DNA of 64,000 nucleotides from Natronosalvus rutilus (GCF_024204665.1 NZ_CP100355.1:1116001-1180000); one strand, 5' to 3'. Shown: positions 8,929 through 18,640, numbered from the stretch's first letter. Numbers and translations are program-made. Notes: generated by a model from the sequence alone, not told the origin.

Positions 8929-9060
8929 TCAGCGACTCTCTCGCTCTTCGTGGTCGTCGTCCCGCTCTTTGGACTGCCACCAGGAGATGGCAATCGACGG
9001 GAGAAACAGCACGAACCCCACCACCAGCACGAACAGTACGATTCCGACCGTCTCGAGCAT
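8929..9060 (-). CDS. Very small single-helix membrane protein
   Basis: A 43-residue reading frame that starts at an ATG (MLETVGIVLFVLVVGFVLF). It has one hydrophobic helix of about 24 residues (5-28), then WWQSKERDDD and a highly charged acidic/basic tail ending HEERESR. A charged cytosolic tail after one helix is typical of haloarchaeal membrane micro-proteins. It is convergent with the regulator gene and divergent from the methyltransferase. Function is unknown. Confidence 0.55.
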   Translation of the reverse strand: MLETVGIVLFVLVVGFVLFLPSIAISWWQSKERDDDHEERESR

Positions 9061-9333
9061 CGTTCTCGAGTCACACTACGGTGGGACGTGTTGTACCTCT
9101 TGTGTGTGCCAGGCCGACGGCCCTGCCTGGGCTGTGGCCACCGACGTCGCATCAATGCTCGATGTCGATCAGGGCGCTGTGTATCGATCGAAATCACTCG
9201 AGGGTGCTGGACATCGCTTGAGGCTACTTGACGTCGACCCCCGATTCACAATTCGCCAGCGCCCACGTAGCTCGAGACCGCCTCGTCGCCACAATCCAGA
9301 CGCCTTTTTACCCGCCACCCGCAACCTCGAGGC

Positions 9334-10161
9334 GTGCGCGCGTTCTCCGAAGCCTACCTCCGCCGGACCCGCGAGGGCATGTGGGCCGACTCCCGTGAAG
9401 CCCTCTCGAGTCTCGACCTCGCTTCCCGCGAGCGCGTCTTGGACGTGGGCTGTGGCTCGGGCGAACTCACTCGCGTCCTCGCCGAGGAGTGTCCTGGCGA
9501 GGTCGTCGGGTGTGACGTCGACCGGTCGTTGCTCGAGTTCGCTCGCGATCCAGTGGACGCAGAAACGTCGGCAGCCCCCGTCGTCCAGGGCGACGCCACT
9601 CGCCTCCCATTCGCCGACGACAGCTTTGACCTCGTGCTCTGTCAGGCCCTCCTGATCAACCTGCCCGACCCGGCCGCAGCCGTCCAGGAGTTCGCCCGCG
9701 TCTCGAGCGAGGGCGTCGCCGCCGTCGAACCTGACAACGGCGCCGTCACCGTCGAATCCACAGTCCCGCGGGAAGCGACCCTCGAGCGCCGCGCTCGCCG
9801 GGCTTACCTCGGCGGCATCGAGACGGACGTGACTCTCGGCGCCGGTGCTCGAGAGGTGTTCGAGTCGGTCGACCTCGAGGACGTCACCACCTCCCGCTAC
9901 GACCACGACCGTTCGATCGAACCGCCCTACGACGAGCACGCGCTGACGGTCGCCCGCCGAAAGGCGACGGGGGCCGGACTGGCCGACGATCGGGCGACGA
10001 TGCTCGAGAGCGACCTTACGGACGAAGGCTACGACGACCTGCGGCGAGCCTGGCGCGAGATGGGGCGGGACGTGATCGAACAGATGCAAGCGAGCACCTA
10101 CGAGCGGACGGAGACGGTGCCCTTTTACGTGACGTCCGGACGGGTATCGAGCCTCGAGTGA
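9334..10161 (+). CDS. SAM-dependent class I methyltransferase
   Basis: A 275-residue protein with a UbiE/Methyltransf_11 fold. Motif I is VLDVGCGSGELTRVLA (about 40-55), motif II VVGCDVDRS, then VVQGDATRLPFADDSFDLVLCQALL, which covers motifs III-IV. The C-terminal 110 residues form a family-specific cap. The substrate is unknown. The start is a GTG at 9334. A TATA-like GCCTTTTTA lies about 28 bases upstream, so the transcript should be leaderless. Confidence 0.8.
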   Translation: MRAFSEAYLRRTREGMWADSREALSSLDLASRERVLDVGCGSGELTRVLAEECPGEVVGCDVDRSLLEFARDPVDAETSAAPVVQGDATRLPFADDSFDLVLCQALLINLPDPAAAVQEFARVSSEGVAAVEPDNGAVTVESTVPREATLERRARRAYLGGIETDVTLGAGAREVFESVDLEDVTTSRYDHDRSIEPPYDEHALTVARRKATGAGLADDRATMLESDLTDEGYDDLRRAWREMGRDVIEQMQASTYERTETVPFYVTSGRVSSLE

Positions 10162-10302
10162 AGTAGATCGCTCACTTACATCGAGTCCCCCACACGTTGG
10201 GAACCACCGACTATTCGGTAATTCACGATCCCTGGTATCACGACTTGAGATAGGTCAGTATCAGTCTCGTTAAGTCGGTTCGGCTACTGGCTATGGTACG
10301 TA

Positions 10303-10800
10303 ATGTACCCACGACTAAAGTCATGGGCTTTCCCCCGTGAGGGGTTTCGGCCCACGACTCGGCAACTCGCAGGCGGATTACACGCCAGCAGTTCCCCGTG
10401 TGGAATTACTCTATTCCACGGACGGGTACTCCCGAGCGGGGGTTTGTGTCCCACTGGGGTACAGGGGTATGGAAGCCCACTCTCCAGCGCGGAGGCACTG
10501 ACCCACACCGCTTTAATTCCCGGTGGACTCGAACGCGGCTGTTTCGCGGGCGGTGAAATCCGCCTCGGAGGGACAGCGGCATCGTCCCCGAGTTTCGGCA
10601 CATCGCCGGGACGGTCTGTCCGGGGCCGCATTACACCGGCCCGTACTGGCAGACACGTTCGGCCCACCAGAACTACCATGCAAGACACACCCACGAACGA
10701 TAATGGTACCGAAACCAACCAGCCACCGCGCGGTGGCTGGCGGCGCGACCGACGCGCTCCTCCCACGACTTCACCCGTGGGTTTCCGCGCTGTTCAGTAT
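10303..10800. mobile_element. Degenerate IS200/IS605-type element or solo-end pair
   Basis: This fills most of the 685-base gap before uvrA. An imperfect hairpin at 10308-10327 (CCCACGACT / AGTCATGGG, one mismatch) and another at 10762-10781 (CCCACG / CGTGGG) resemble the terminal hairpins of the intact elements at 62.4 and 63.9 kb. Their flanks also match: GCTTTC on one side and CTCCCACGAC on the other. The 430 bases between have no convincing reading frame on either strand. I read this as a decayed internal fragment, but the interior could not be matched to tnpB by eye. Confidence 0.4.
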
Positions 10801-10847
10801 ATGAATCGAGCCGCCGAACGACCGCGCAAATCGAGACGAGGGCAGCG

Positions 10848-13796
10848 ATGAGCAAGGACCAGATCGACGTCCGTGGGGCACAGGAACACAACCTCAAGGA
10901 TGTCGACGTCTCGATTCCGCGTGAATCGTTCACCGTCGTCACCGGACTCTCCGGATCCGGAAAGTCCTCCCTCGCGTTCGACACGGTCTATGCCGAAGGT
11001 CAGCGCCGCTACATCGAGAGTCTCTCGGCGTACGCCCGCAACTTCCTCGGACAGATGGACAAGCCCCAGGTCGAGACCGTCGAAGGGCTCTCGCCCGCCA
11101 TCTCCATCGACCAGAAGAACGCGGCGAACAATCCCCGGTCGACCGTCGGGACCGTCACTGAGTTACACGACTACCTCCGTCTGCTCTACGCCCGCGTCGG
11201 CACGCAGTACGATCCGATCACGGGCGAGGAAGTCGGCACCCAGAGCGCCCAGGACATGGTCCAGCAGGTAATGGCCCTGCCGGAGGGCACCCGCGCGAAG
11301 ATCGCCGCCCCGATCGTCCGTGACCAGAAGGGGGCCTTCGAGGACCTGTTCGAGGAACTGCTGACCGAGGGGTACTCTCGAGTCGAAGTCGACGGCGAGG
11401 AAGTCGACCTCGCGACCGAGAAACCCGACCTCGACAAGAACTACGACCACACCATCGACGTGATCGTCGACCGCGTGAAGATCAGCGAGGAGGCCCGTCC
11501 CCGGATCACCGACAGCGTCGAGACGGCCCTCGAGGAGGCCGACGGCGTCCTCAAACTCATCATCCCCGACCCGAGCGACGAGATCGACCTGGGGTCGAAT
11601 ACCCGCTCGACAGGAGACCTTGCTGGTGAGGGCGACCACCGCCTGACCGTCGAGTTCTCGACGGCGCTGGGCAATCCGAACAGCGATTTCCAGTTCAGCG
11701 AAATCGAGACCCGTAGCTTCTCGTTCAACAGCCCGCACGGTGCCTGTCCCGAGTGTGAGGGGCTGGGCAAGACCAAGGAGGTCGACGAGGATCTAGTGAT
11801 CCAGGACCCCTCGAAGTCGCTCAAACACGTCTTCGAACCCTGGAGCTACAACCGCTCGTACTATCAGACGCGACTCGACTCGGTGGCCGAGCACTTCGAC
11901 GTGAGCCTCGAGACGCCGTGGGAAGAACTCGATGCGAGTATCCAGGACCAGTTCCTCTACGGCACGAACCGCCAGGTGGTCTTCAAACGCCGCACCAAAA
12001 ACGGCATCCGGCGCAAGACCAAGCGCTTCGAGGGCGTCATCCCCAATCTCGACCGGCGCTACCTCGAGACCGACTCCGACGGCACGCGCGATCACATCGA
12101 GAAGTACATGGCCGTCACGGAGTGTCCGGCCTGCGACGGCTCTCGGCTCAAGGAACAGTCTCGCCACGTTCGCGTCGGCGGGACCTCGATCGACGAGGTC
12201 AACCGCCTGTCCATCGGCGACGCCCTCGAGCACTTCGAGGGGCTCGAAGCCGAGTTGTCGGGTCGCGACCTCACCATCGCCGAGGAGATCCTCAAGGAGA
12301 TTCGCGCCCGCCTGGGCTTCATGTGCGAGGTCGGCCTCGAGTATCTCACCCTCGACCGGGAGGCCTCGACGCTTTCGGGCGGCGAGAGCCAGCGCATCCG
12401 ACTGGCGACGCAGGTCGGTTCCGGCCTCGTCGGCGTCCTCTACGTCCTCGACGAGCCCTCCATCGGGCTCCACCAGCGCGACAACGACCGCTTGCTCGAC
12501 ACGCTCTGTGAGCTTCGAGACATCGGCAATACGCTGCTCGTCGTCGAACACGACGAGGAGACGATGCGTCGGGCCGATCAGGTCATCGACATGGGCCCCG
12601 GGCCCGGGAAACGCGGCGGCGAGGTCGTCGTCAACGGACCGCTCGAGGAGGTCAAGGCCTGCGAGGAGTCGATCACTGGCGACTATCTTTCCGGGCGGAA
12701 GGGCATTCCCGTCCCCGAAGAGCGCCGCGAGCCACAGGGCGCGCTGACGATCCACGGGGCCCGCCAGCACAACCTGGACGACGTGGACGTGGACATCCCG
12801 ATGGGGTGTTTCACGGCGATCACGGGCGTCTCGGGCTCTGGAAAGTCGACCCTGATGCACAAGGTGCTCTACAAGGCCCTGGCACGGGAGATGAACGACA
12901 ACACCTCCGTAATTCCGGGCGATCACGACGCCATCGAGGGGATCGACCAGATCGAAACCGTTCGACTGATCGACCAGTCGCCCATCGGGCGCACCCCGCG
13001 CTCGAACCCGGCGACCTACACCGGCGTCTTCGACTACATCCGAGAGCTGTTCGCCCAGACCAAACTCGCCAAACAGCGCGGCTACGAGAAGGGACGGTTC
13101 TCCTTCAACGTCAAGGAGGGCCGCTGTGCGGAGTGTGGTGGGCAGGGAACGGTAAAGATCGAGATGAACTTCCTCTCGGACGTCTACGTCCCCTGCGAGG
13201 CCTGTGGCGGCGCTCGGTACAACGACGCCACCCTCGACGTCACCTACAAGGACGCGACCATCGCGGATGTCCTCGAGATGTCCGTCGAGGAGGCTTACGA
13301 CTTCTTCGAGTCCTCGAGCCAGCTGCGCCGTCGCCTCCAGCTCCTGAAGGACGTCGGCCTCGATTACATGAAACTGGGCCAGCCTTCGACCACGCTCTCG
13401 GGCGGGGAGGCCCAGCGGATCAAGCTCGCCGAGGAACTCGGGAAGCGAGACACGGGCAACACGCTCTACTTGCTCGACGAGCCCACGACGGGACTGCACT
13501 CGGAAGACGAGCGCAAGCTCATCGACGTGCTCCACCGCCTGACGGACAACGACAACACCGTCGTCGTCATCGAGCACGAACTCGACCTCGTGAAAAACGC
13601 TGACCACATCATCGACCTCGGTCCCGAGGGCGGCGAGAACGGCGGTGAGGTCGTTGCGACGGGTACGCCCGAAGCGGTTGCCCGGAGCGAGAACTCCTAC
13701 ACGGGGCTGTACCTGCGGGATTTACTCCCCGGGGTGGACCTCGAGGGCCCGCGCGGCGAGCGCGTCGAGCCGATGACGATGCCGATGGACGACTGA
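10848..13796 (+). CDS. uvrA: Excinuclease ABC subunit A
   Basis: A 982-residue UvrA, the DNA-damage-recognition ATPase of nucleotide excision repair. The first Walker A is GLSGSGKSSLAFD (about 34-46) and the second is GVSGSGKSTL. The two ABC signatures are LSGGESQRIRLA and LSGGEAQRIKLA. Zinc ligands are visible in CPECEGLG and CPACDGSR (first zinc modules) and in CAECGGQG with VPCEACGG (the C-terminal zinc finger that contacts DNA). Family length and order are complete. Haloarchaea acquired uvrABC from bacteria. UvrB and UvrC are not in this window. Confidence 0.97.
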   Translation: MSKDQIDVRGAQEHNLKDVDVSIPRESFTVVTGLSGSGKSSLAFDTVYAEGQRRYIESLSAYARNFLGQMDKPQVETVEGLSPAISIDQKNAANNPRSTVGTVTELHDYLRLLYARVGTQYDPITGEEVGTQSAQDMVQQVMALPEGTRAKIAAPIVRDQKGAFEDLFEELLTEGYSRVEVDGEEVDLATEKPDLDKNYDHTIDVIVDRVKISEEARPRITDSVETALEEADGVLKLIIPDPSDEIDLGSNTRSTGDLAGEGDHRLTVEFSTALGNPNSDFQFSEIETRSFSFNSPHGACPECEGLGKTKEVDEDLVIQDPSKSLKHVFEPWSYNRSYYQTRLDSVAEHFDVSLETPWEELDASIQDQFLYGTNRQVVFKRRTKNGIRRKTKRFEGVIPNLDRRYLETDSDGTRDHIEKYMAVTECPACDGSRLKEQSRHVRVGGTSIDEVNRLSIGDALEHFEGLEAELSGRDLTIAEEILKEIRARLGFMCEVGLEYLTLDREASTLSGGESQRIRLATQVGSGLVGVLYVLDEPSIGLHQRDNDRLLDTLCELRDIGNTLLVVEHDEETMRRADQVIDMGPGPGKRGGEVVVNGPLEEVKACEESITGDYLSGRKGIPVPEERREPQGALTIHGARQHNLDDVDVDIPMGCFTAITGVSGSGKSTLMHKVLYKALAREMNDNTSVIPGDHDAIEGIDQIETVRLIDQSPIGRTPRSNPATYTGVFDYIRELFAQTKLAKQRGYEKGRFSFNVKEGRCAECGGQGTVKIEMNFLSDVYVPCEACGGARYNDATLDVTYKDATIADVLEMSVEEAYDFFESSSQLRRRLQLLKDVGLDYMKLGQPSTTLSGGEAQRIKLAEELGKRDTGNTLYLLDEPTTGLHSEDERKLIDVLHRLTDNDNTVVVIEHELDLVKNADHIIDLGPEGGENGGEVVATGTPEAVARSENSYTGLYLRDLLPGVDLEGPRGERVEPMTMPMDD

Positions 13797-13859
13797 CGGC
13801 TCGATCCAATTTTCGCGACCGTAGAACGTGTTTCGATTGGTATTCGAGAAGCGTACCGC

Positions 13860-14318
13860 TCAGGCGATCGTCGCGTACACGAGCAGGCTCACGAGCCCAC
13901 CGAGGATCGCCGCGCTGAGAAACAGCAACGACGGAGACGACAGCGTCGGCCGTGCTGGCTCCTCGGTTCCCTTCCTCCGCAGTTCTAGCACGTCTGCGAC
14001 CGTGTACACGCTCACCGCACCCAGGAAGAGCGCGATTGCGCCGAACACGCTCGCGTCGTACCGCGCGCGGACGAACGGCCGGTCGAGGGTGTGGTGAAAG
14101 GCGAACAGGTCGGCCCACGAAGTATAGTGGAACGTCTCGAGCGGGGCCTGATACACCGGCGTGACGTGGTAGATGTCCGGACCCAGCCCCCAGATGCCGC
14201 CGACGACGACCAGCCACAGCGGCCACCGACCGTCGAGGTCGTACCGGGCCGCCAGCGGCGCTGCCACCAGGAGGACGAGCGAGGCGCCGACGAGGAAGTG
14301 AGCGATCGCGGGAGCCAT
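13860..14318 (-). CDS. Haloarchaeal multi-pass membrane protein
   Basis: A 152-residue protein with about four hydrophobic segments: AIAHFLVGASLVLLVAAPLAA, the LWLVVVGGIWGLGPDIYH region, ASVFGAIALFLGAVSVYTVADV and SLLFLSAAILGGLVSLLVYA. The early His, DIYH and FAFHHTLD positions recall the membrane metal-dependent hydrolase (YdjM-like) family also found at 51690-52172, but the match is weak. Function is unknown. It is convergent with uvrA. Confidence 0.55.
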   Translation of the reverse strand: MAPAIAHFLVGASLVLLVAAPLAARYDLDGRWPLWLVVVGGIWGLGPDIYHVTPVYQAPLETFHYTSWADLFAFHHTLDRPFVRARYDASVFGAIALFLGAVSVYTVADVLELRRKGTEEPARPTLSSPSLLFLSAAILGGLVSLLVYATIA

Positions 14319-14544
14319 CTCGAGGCGTGACTGTGTGGTCGTCGGTGGTAAGTACGAGCGCCGTAACGTAGAGTCATCAGTGGTTTACGGACAGCTATGG
14401 TTGGTTACGCGGGCCGTTCTCGGTGTTCGACCGTACTTCCGGCGTCTCGTTGATCTCGAGAGGAATAATGTGGTAATGGCCGGTTATGATCAGTGAACGG
14501 CTACGCTGTCAGTAAACGATTCGTCTGCTGATAGGAGACTCCCC

Positions 14545-14700
14545 TCAAATATCGCCCCTTGCGAGGCGATCGATGAATTCGCGTTGCTGTCGTTCCCGTT
14601 GCTCTTCCGTGTCGGCGACGCGTTGTTCGAGTCGGCGTTCGTCGGCCGTTTTTGCTTCCTCGTCTCCGTAGACGAGAATCCCGCCCTGAAGGGCATTTAG
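14545..14700 (-). pseudogene. 3' fragment of a charged coiled-coil protein truncated by an IS end
   Basis: Reading down from about 14700 this frame encodes LVYGDEEAKTADERRLEQR, then VADTEEQRERQQREFIDRLA and RGDI before a stop at 14545-14547. The dense Glu/Arg pattern is strongly coding-like and helical, unlike the competing frame that has an ATG. It has no start codon of its own, because upstream it runs straight into an IS end (14683-14720). I interpret it as the C-terminal remnant of a gene cut by the element. The rest of the 14319-14932 gap shows nothing else convincing. Confidence 0.4.
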
Positions 14701-14720
14701 TCGTGGGAGGATGTCACATT
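14683..14720 (-). repeat. Solo IS200/IS605 terminal repeat
   Basis: On the minus strand this reads GTGACATCCTCCCACGACTA followed by a second palindrome, GCCCTTCAGGGC. The first part is the terminal motif shared with the elements near 23.3, 35.2 and 62.4 kb, and the palindrome resembles the hairpins at 37762 and 53503. No transposase gene adjoins it. Confidence 0.55.
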
Positions 14721-14932
14721 ATCGGTCGACTGTCTCGAGACGCGTGAATTCATAACTCGACCAAAGTAGGTTCGCCAGCGGACTCGACGGAATCGGGCTC
14801 GCCAGCGGGACTGTTGCACACGCGGAATTTGTCATGTGACGTACTCGCTAACTGTTCGAGAACGATGCTCTCGATGCTCACACCCGCTTAATACCAGCAT
14901 ACCTTTACCCTTCTGCCGATTTTTCGAGTCCA

Positions 14933-15862
14933 ATGAATCGGATCGCCGTCTTCGGCATTGGCAGTACGAATTTTCGCTCCGTTCTCGGATCGCCGTCTGA
15001 AGGATTCCTGGGGGAGGTCACGACCGAACCGACACGACCGTACGAACTCGAGACCCAGACGCTCGAGGCGCTCGAGCGCCTGGCCGCGAACGCGGACGGC
15101 GACCTCGACGCGGTCGGCATCGCCACGGCCGGCCTCGTCGACGACGCGGGCACGGTCTTTTCGTTCGACACACCCGGCGGGGAGACCGTTCCGCAGGTAC
15201 GACTCGCCGAGCGAATCGAGGCGTCGTTTGGCCTCCCTACGGCGGTTGCGAACGACTGCACCGCCTCAGCGCTCGGGGAGTACGCCTTCGGCGCCGGCGC
15301 GGACTACCGCACGGTCGCCCACGTCACCTTCGGAACCGGGATCGGCGGCGGGGTCGTCGAAGACGGGCACCTGCTCCGGGGCGAGCACGGTCACGCCGGC
15401 GAGGTCGGCCTGCTACCGATCGTCGCGGACGGGGACCTCGAGAGCTGCGGCGTGCGCGGGGCGTGGGAGGCGTACTGCTCCGGGCGAGGAATCGCGCAGT
15501 ACGTTCGCTCCCTGCTCGCCGAGGAGTCCCGGGAGACGACGCTCGATCACGAGACCGTGACCGCTGAGGCGGTGTTCGAGGCCGTCGACGCCGGCGATCA
15601 GGTTGCCGAGGACTACCTCGAGCGAATCGGCCGGTTGAACGCCGCGGGCCTCGGCGGGGTCTGTAACGCCCACGACCCGGGGCTGGTGACGGTGGGTGGC
15701 GGGGTCGCACTGAACAACGCCGAAGTCCTCCTCGAGGCCATCGAGGCTCACCTCGACGACTATCTGTTCGTCGAACGCCCGACGCTCGAGGTGACGCCAC
15801 TCGGGGACTTCATCGGCCTGTACGGGGCGATGGCTCTCGCCGAGGGAAAATCTGTGCACTGA
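14933..15862 (+). CDS. ROK-family sugar kinase
   Basis: A 309-residue ROK protein, a family that includes glucokinases, fructokinases and N-acetylhexosamine kinases. VANDCTASALGEYAFGAG holds the catalytic Asp. GTGIGGGVVEDGHLLRGEHGHAGEVG holds the phosphate loop and the substrate-binding Glu-His. CGVRGAWEAYCSGRGI stands where most ROK proteins have the CxCGxxGC zinc motif, which is only partly kept. The N-terminal phosphate motif reads GIGSTNFR instead of the usual DxGGTxxR, so the first Asp is Gly. That substitution could affect ATP binding and deserves attention. The substrate is unknown. Confidence 0.75.
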   Translation: MNRIAVFGIGSTNFRSVLGSPSEGFLGEVTTEPTRPYELETQTLEALERLAANADGDLDAVGIATAGLVDDAGTVFSFDTPGGETVPQVRLAERIEASFGLPTAVANDCTASALGEYAFGAGADYRTVAHVTFGTGIGGGVVEDGHLLRGEHGHAGEVGLLPIVADGDLESCGVRGAWEAYCSGRGIAQYVRSLLAEESRETTLDHETVTAEAVFEAVDAGDQVAEDYLERIGRLNAAGLGGVCNAHDPGLVTVGGGVALNNAEVLLEAIEAHLDDYLFVERPTLEVTPLGDFIGLYGAMALAEGKSVH

Positions 15863-15928
15863 GCCCGGAGAAGAAATTCTCGCTCGTAGCAAACAATGGT
15901 TAAGCCGTGTGGTGAGATACCATCCAAC

Positions 15929-17236
15929 ATGGCACAACGCGAGATTCAGCCTGAGCTGTCCGTCGACAAATACACGCTCGGCCTCGTCGGACCCGATCAG
16001 GAATGGGCAGGAACCGTCGCTGACGGCGGCACCGTTACGACGCACACGCCGCCAGCGTGCTGGGGACCGATGATCACTCCCTCGTTTCGAGGGGGGCACG
16101 AAGTCACCCGACCAATTCGTGTCGAGAACGCGGAAATCGGCGACGCCATCGCGATCAAAATCCGTGACATTGAGGTGACGAGCGTCGCGACCAGCACTGG
16201 CAGCATGGTCGAGCGCGCGGACGCCTTTGGAGATGATCCGTTCGTTGATCACCGGTGTCCCGAATGCGGGACCGACTGGCCGGACAGCGTCGTTGAGGGT
16301 ACCGGCGAGGAGTCGATCCGTTGTGCGGAGTGTGGAGCTAACGCTTCGGCGTTCGGGTTCGAGTTCGGGTACACCGTCGCCTTCGACGACGATCGGCAGG
16401 TCGGCCTCACGATGGACGCCGAAGCCGCCGACGAACTCGCCGACCGCGCCGAAGCGGCAATGGCACTTCCCGAGCACTCCCGCCAGCACCCTATCGTGCT
16501 GTACAAGCCATCGGAGATACCGGGAACGCTCGGTCACCTTCGGCCGTTTCTCGGTAACATTGGGACAACGCCGCCGATCGAAATGCCAGACTCACACAAC
16601 GCCGGCGACTTCGGGCAGTTCCTCATTGGTGCTGACCACGATTGGGGCCTCGAGACCGAAGCCGACCTCGAACAGCGTACCGACGGCCACATGGACGTCA
16701 ACGCGGTACGGGAGGGGGCCGTCCTCGTCTGTCCGGTGAAAGTCGACGGCGGCGGCATCTACGTCGGCGACATGCACGCCAATCAGGGCGACGGCGAACT
16801 CTCCTTACACACCACGGACGTCAGCGGGCGTACGACGTTCGACGTCGAGGTCATCGAAGGCCTTGAGCTCGCGGGGCCGCTCCTGTTGCCCAACGAGTCT
16901 GATCTGCCTCACATCAGCAAGCCCTTCACCGATGCCGAACTCGAACGAGGACGGGACCTCGGCGTCGAGTACGGCGTAGAGCCCGTCGAGGACGTCGGCC
17001 CGATCCAGATCATCGGTTCTGGGGCGACGATCAACGACGCGACCGAGAACGCGTTCGCACGGGCTAGCGACCTCCTCGAGATGTCCGAGGGCGAGGTCCG
17101 AGCGCGCTGTACGTTCACCGGCGGCGTCGAAATCGGCCGTCTCCCGGGCGTCGTACAGCTTACCATGCTCGCCCCGATGGATCGCCTCGAGGCGCGAGGG
17201 ATCGCCGAGGTCGTCCGCGAGCAGTACGACCTCTGA
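15929..17236 (+). CDS. Acetamidase/formamidase family hydrolase
   Basis: A 435-residue enzyme of the FmdA_AmdA family, which hydrolyses formamide or acetamide to ammonia and the acid. Typical segments are GDAIAIKIRDIEV, IGTTPPIEMPDSHNAGDFG and GGGIYVGDMHANQGDGEL (the metal-site region). An unusual insertion near residues 100-130 carries two CxxC knuckles (CPECGTDWP and CAECGANAS), which should bind a structural zinc. The ATG at 15929 was chosen; another in-frame ATG lies 11 codons upstream, where TTAAG also resembles a TATA box. The gene supplies ammonium or is used in amide catabolism. Confidence 0.8.
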   Translation: MAQREIQPELSVDKYTLGLVGPDQEWAGTVADGGTVTTHTPPACWGPMITPSFRGGHEVTRPIRVENAEIGDAIAIKIRDIEVTSVATSTGSMVERADAFGDDPFVDHRCPECGTDWPDSVVEGTGEESIRCAECGANASAFGFEFGYTVAFDDDRQVGLTMDAEAADELADRAEAAMALPEHSRQHPIVLYKPSEIPGTLGHLRPFLGNIGTTPPIEMPDSHNAGDFGQFLIGADHDWGLETEADLEQRTDGHMDVNAVREGAVLVCPVKVDGGGIYVGDMHANQGDGELSLHTTDVSGRTTFDVEVIEGLELAGPLLLPNESDLPHISKPFTDAELERGRDLGVEYGVEPVEDVGPIQIIGSGATINDATENAFARASDLLEMSEGEVRARCTFTGGVEIGRLPGVVQLTMLAPMDRLEARGIAEVVREQYDL

Positions 17237-17280
17237 GCGTTCGGAAACTCGGCAGGAGACGTATGGAACGTATGCGTCGT

Positions 17281-18640
17281 CAACAACCCCGCGCACGGTG
17301 GCGCGGGGCTTGTCAGTGTTCTCAGCCTCTACCTCGCTATGGAGTACGGGATGAACCCCCGGTTCGGCGTCACTGTCCCTGACTTGAGGGCAAGTTGACT
17401 GTTGCCCGTCCGCCGTGAGTCGTTGAGCCCACGACGGACAAACCGCCACCCGATGTTTTTCGCCGCATTATAATCCGCGTGAAGTGTTTTCTCGCACTTC
17501 ACACACTCGAAGTGGGATTGCACAGGTCGATTCCCACGGCTCGTGTGGCCACACTCACTACATCTCTGACTCGTGTATGCCGCATCCACGAACTCGATAC
17601 GAATCCCGCGTGCTTCGGCTTTGTACGTCACGAACTGGATGAGTTTTCGGTGCGCCCACTGGTGGAGCTTCTTTGCGTTCGGCATCCGGTCGCGGATGTA
17701 CGACAAGTCCTCGAACACGATGTGAGAACATTCGTGTTCAACGGCTTCCTCGATAATCGCGTTCGAGACTCGGTGCAGTTTGTCCCGCGAGTACCGTTCT
17801 TCGCGGGTTTCTCGACCAACGATGGTTCGGTGAGCTGACTGTGTTCCAGTCTGTTGGAGTCCACCACGGACGTGTTCGAATTGGTCGTGGTCGTGAACCA
17901 GTTTCTTCCCTGACTCGAAGTGTGCTGTACTGGTGACGGCGAGGCGTTGGATGCCGAGGTCTACTCCGAGAACTGTTCTGTCCTCGGCAGGAGACTCTTG
18001 TTTATCGAACGGATTCGGTTTGCGGAACCCGAGGTGCAAGAAGTAGTCCCCGTCACGAGCAGTGAGCGTGCTTTCGGTGACGCTCCACTCGTCGTCGTTC
18101 AGGAATTGGTACTGGTAGCCGCCTTCATCTTCCGGAAGGGCGAGTTCGCACCGGACTCGACTCTCGATTGTGGTGAGTGAGACGGTGTTGTCCTCAAAGA
18201 GCGTCAGCGTGTTCGCATCGTACTTGATGGTTGGGCTAGTGAACTCTGGACAGGATACCTTGCGGCCTTTGTCTTTGAGTTCTCTGACGCCTGTGAGTGC
18301 GCTTGCGGCTTGGTGAGTGGCGAGTATAGCGTGTTGACTCCCGAGACGAGTTTCCTCGCGCACATCAGAGTACGCGAGTTTCTGGAGCCCATATTTGGAG
18401 TCCTCGTTTTCGTCCCAACCGATTTGAGAGGCGAGTGTGGCTCCGTGTTGCCAGTCGCTAATCGTGGCTTCGAGCAATTCAGCGTCTTGCTCGTCACTCA
18501 AGACGAGTCGAGTGATGGCTGTGCGTCTCAGGTAGTCGTCCACTCTATCTTCAAAGAAGAGGCCTGGTTACTTAATGATTTTTATACTGTTGGTTGTCGC
18601 CTTCCTCCCCGGGCGCGGTGGCCCGGGGAATCCGCCTTCT
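17281..18640 (-). mobile_element. IS1341-type (IS200/IS605 superfamily) element with tnpB only
   Basis: The element is bounded by GC-rich hairpins. At 17287-17308 CCCCGCGC and GCGCGGGG flank a six-base loop (ACGGTG) downstream of tnpB. At 18607-18628 CCCCGGGC and GCCCGGGG flank GCGGTG upstream of it. The downstream end is preceded by GTCAACAACCCC, which recurs as a solo end at 62111. No tnpA is present, so mobility would require a transposase in trans. Exact ends are estimates. It interrupts the 3' end of the MoaD-like gene. Confidence 0.7.
17329..18543 (-). CDS. tnpB: TnpB, RNA-guided transposon endonuclease, full length
   Basis: A 404-residue TnpB. All three RuvC acidic residues are present: Asp about 195 in [10 protein letters not shown], Glu about 278 in HIVFEDLSYIRDR and Asp about 357 in [12 protein letters not shown]. 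The zinc finger CSECGHTS ... CVKC lies between the last two. The N-terminal 180 residues form the WED/REC-like part. TnpB proteins use a guide RNA derived from the element's 3' end to cut DNA and promote element retention. Nothing in the frame is broken, so it may be active. It sits inside an element with both end hairpins. Confidence 0.9.
   Translation of the reverse strand: MDDYLRRTAITRLVLSDEQDAELLEATISDWQHGATLASQIGWDENEDSKYGLQKLAYSDVREETRLGSQHAILATHQAASALTGVRELKDKGRKVSCPEFTSPTIKYDANTLTLFEDNTVSLTTIESRVRCELALPEDEGGYQYQFLNDDEWSVTESTLTARDGDYFLHLGFRKPNPFDKQESPAEDRTVLGVDLGIQRLAVTSTAHFESGKKLVHDHDQFEHVRGGLQQTGTQSAHRTIVGRETREERYSRDKLHRVSNAIIEEAVEHECSHIVFEDLSYIRDRMPNAKKLHQWAHRKLIQFVTYKAEARGIRIEFVDAAYTSQRCSECGHTSRGNRPVQSHFECVKCEKTLHADYNAAKNIGWRFVRRGLNDSRRTGNSQLALKSGTVTPNRGFIPYSIAR

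Noticed and set aside
10303-10851. Long plus-strand open frame upstream of uvrA
   Set aside because: Its translation is Gly/Arg/Ser/Pro-rich without domain features, and it spans the two IS-like hairpins, so it is probably non-coding remnant sequence.
11793-13607. A 604-codon minus-strand open frame inside uvrA
   Set aside because: It is the antisense shadow produced by GC-rich third positions of uvrA.
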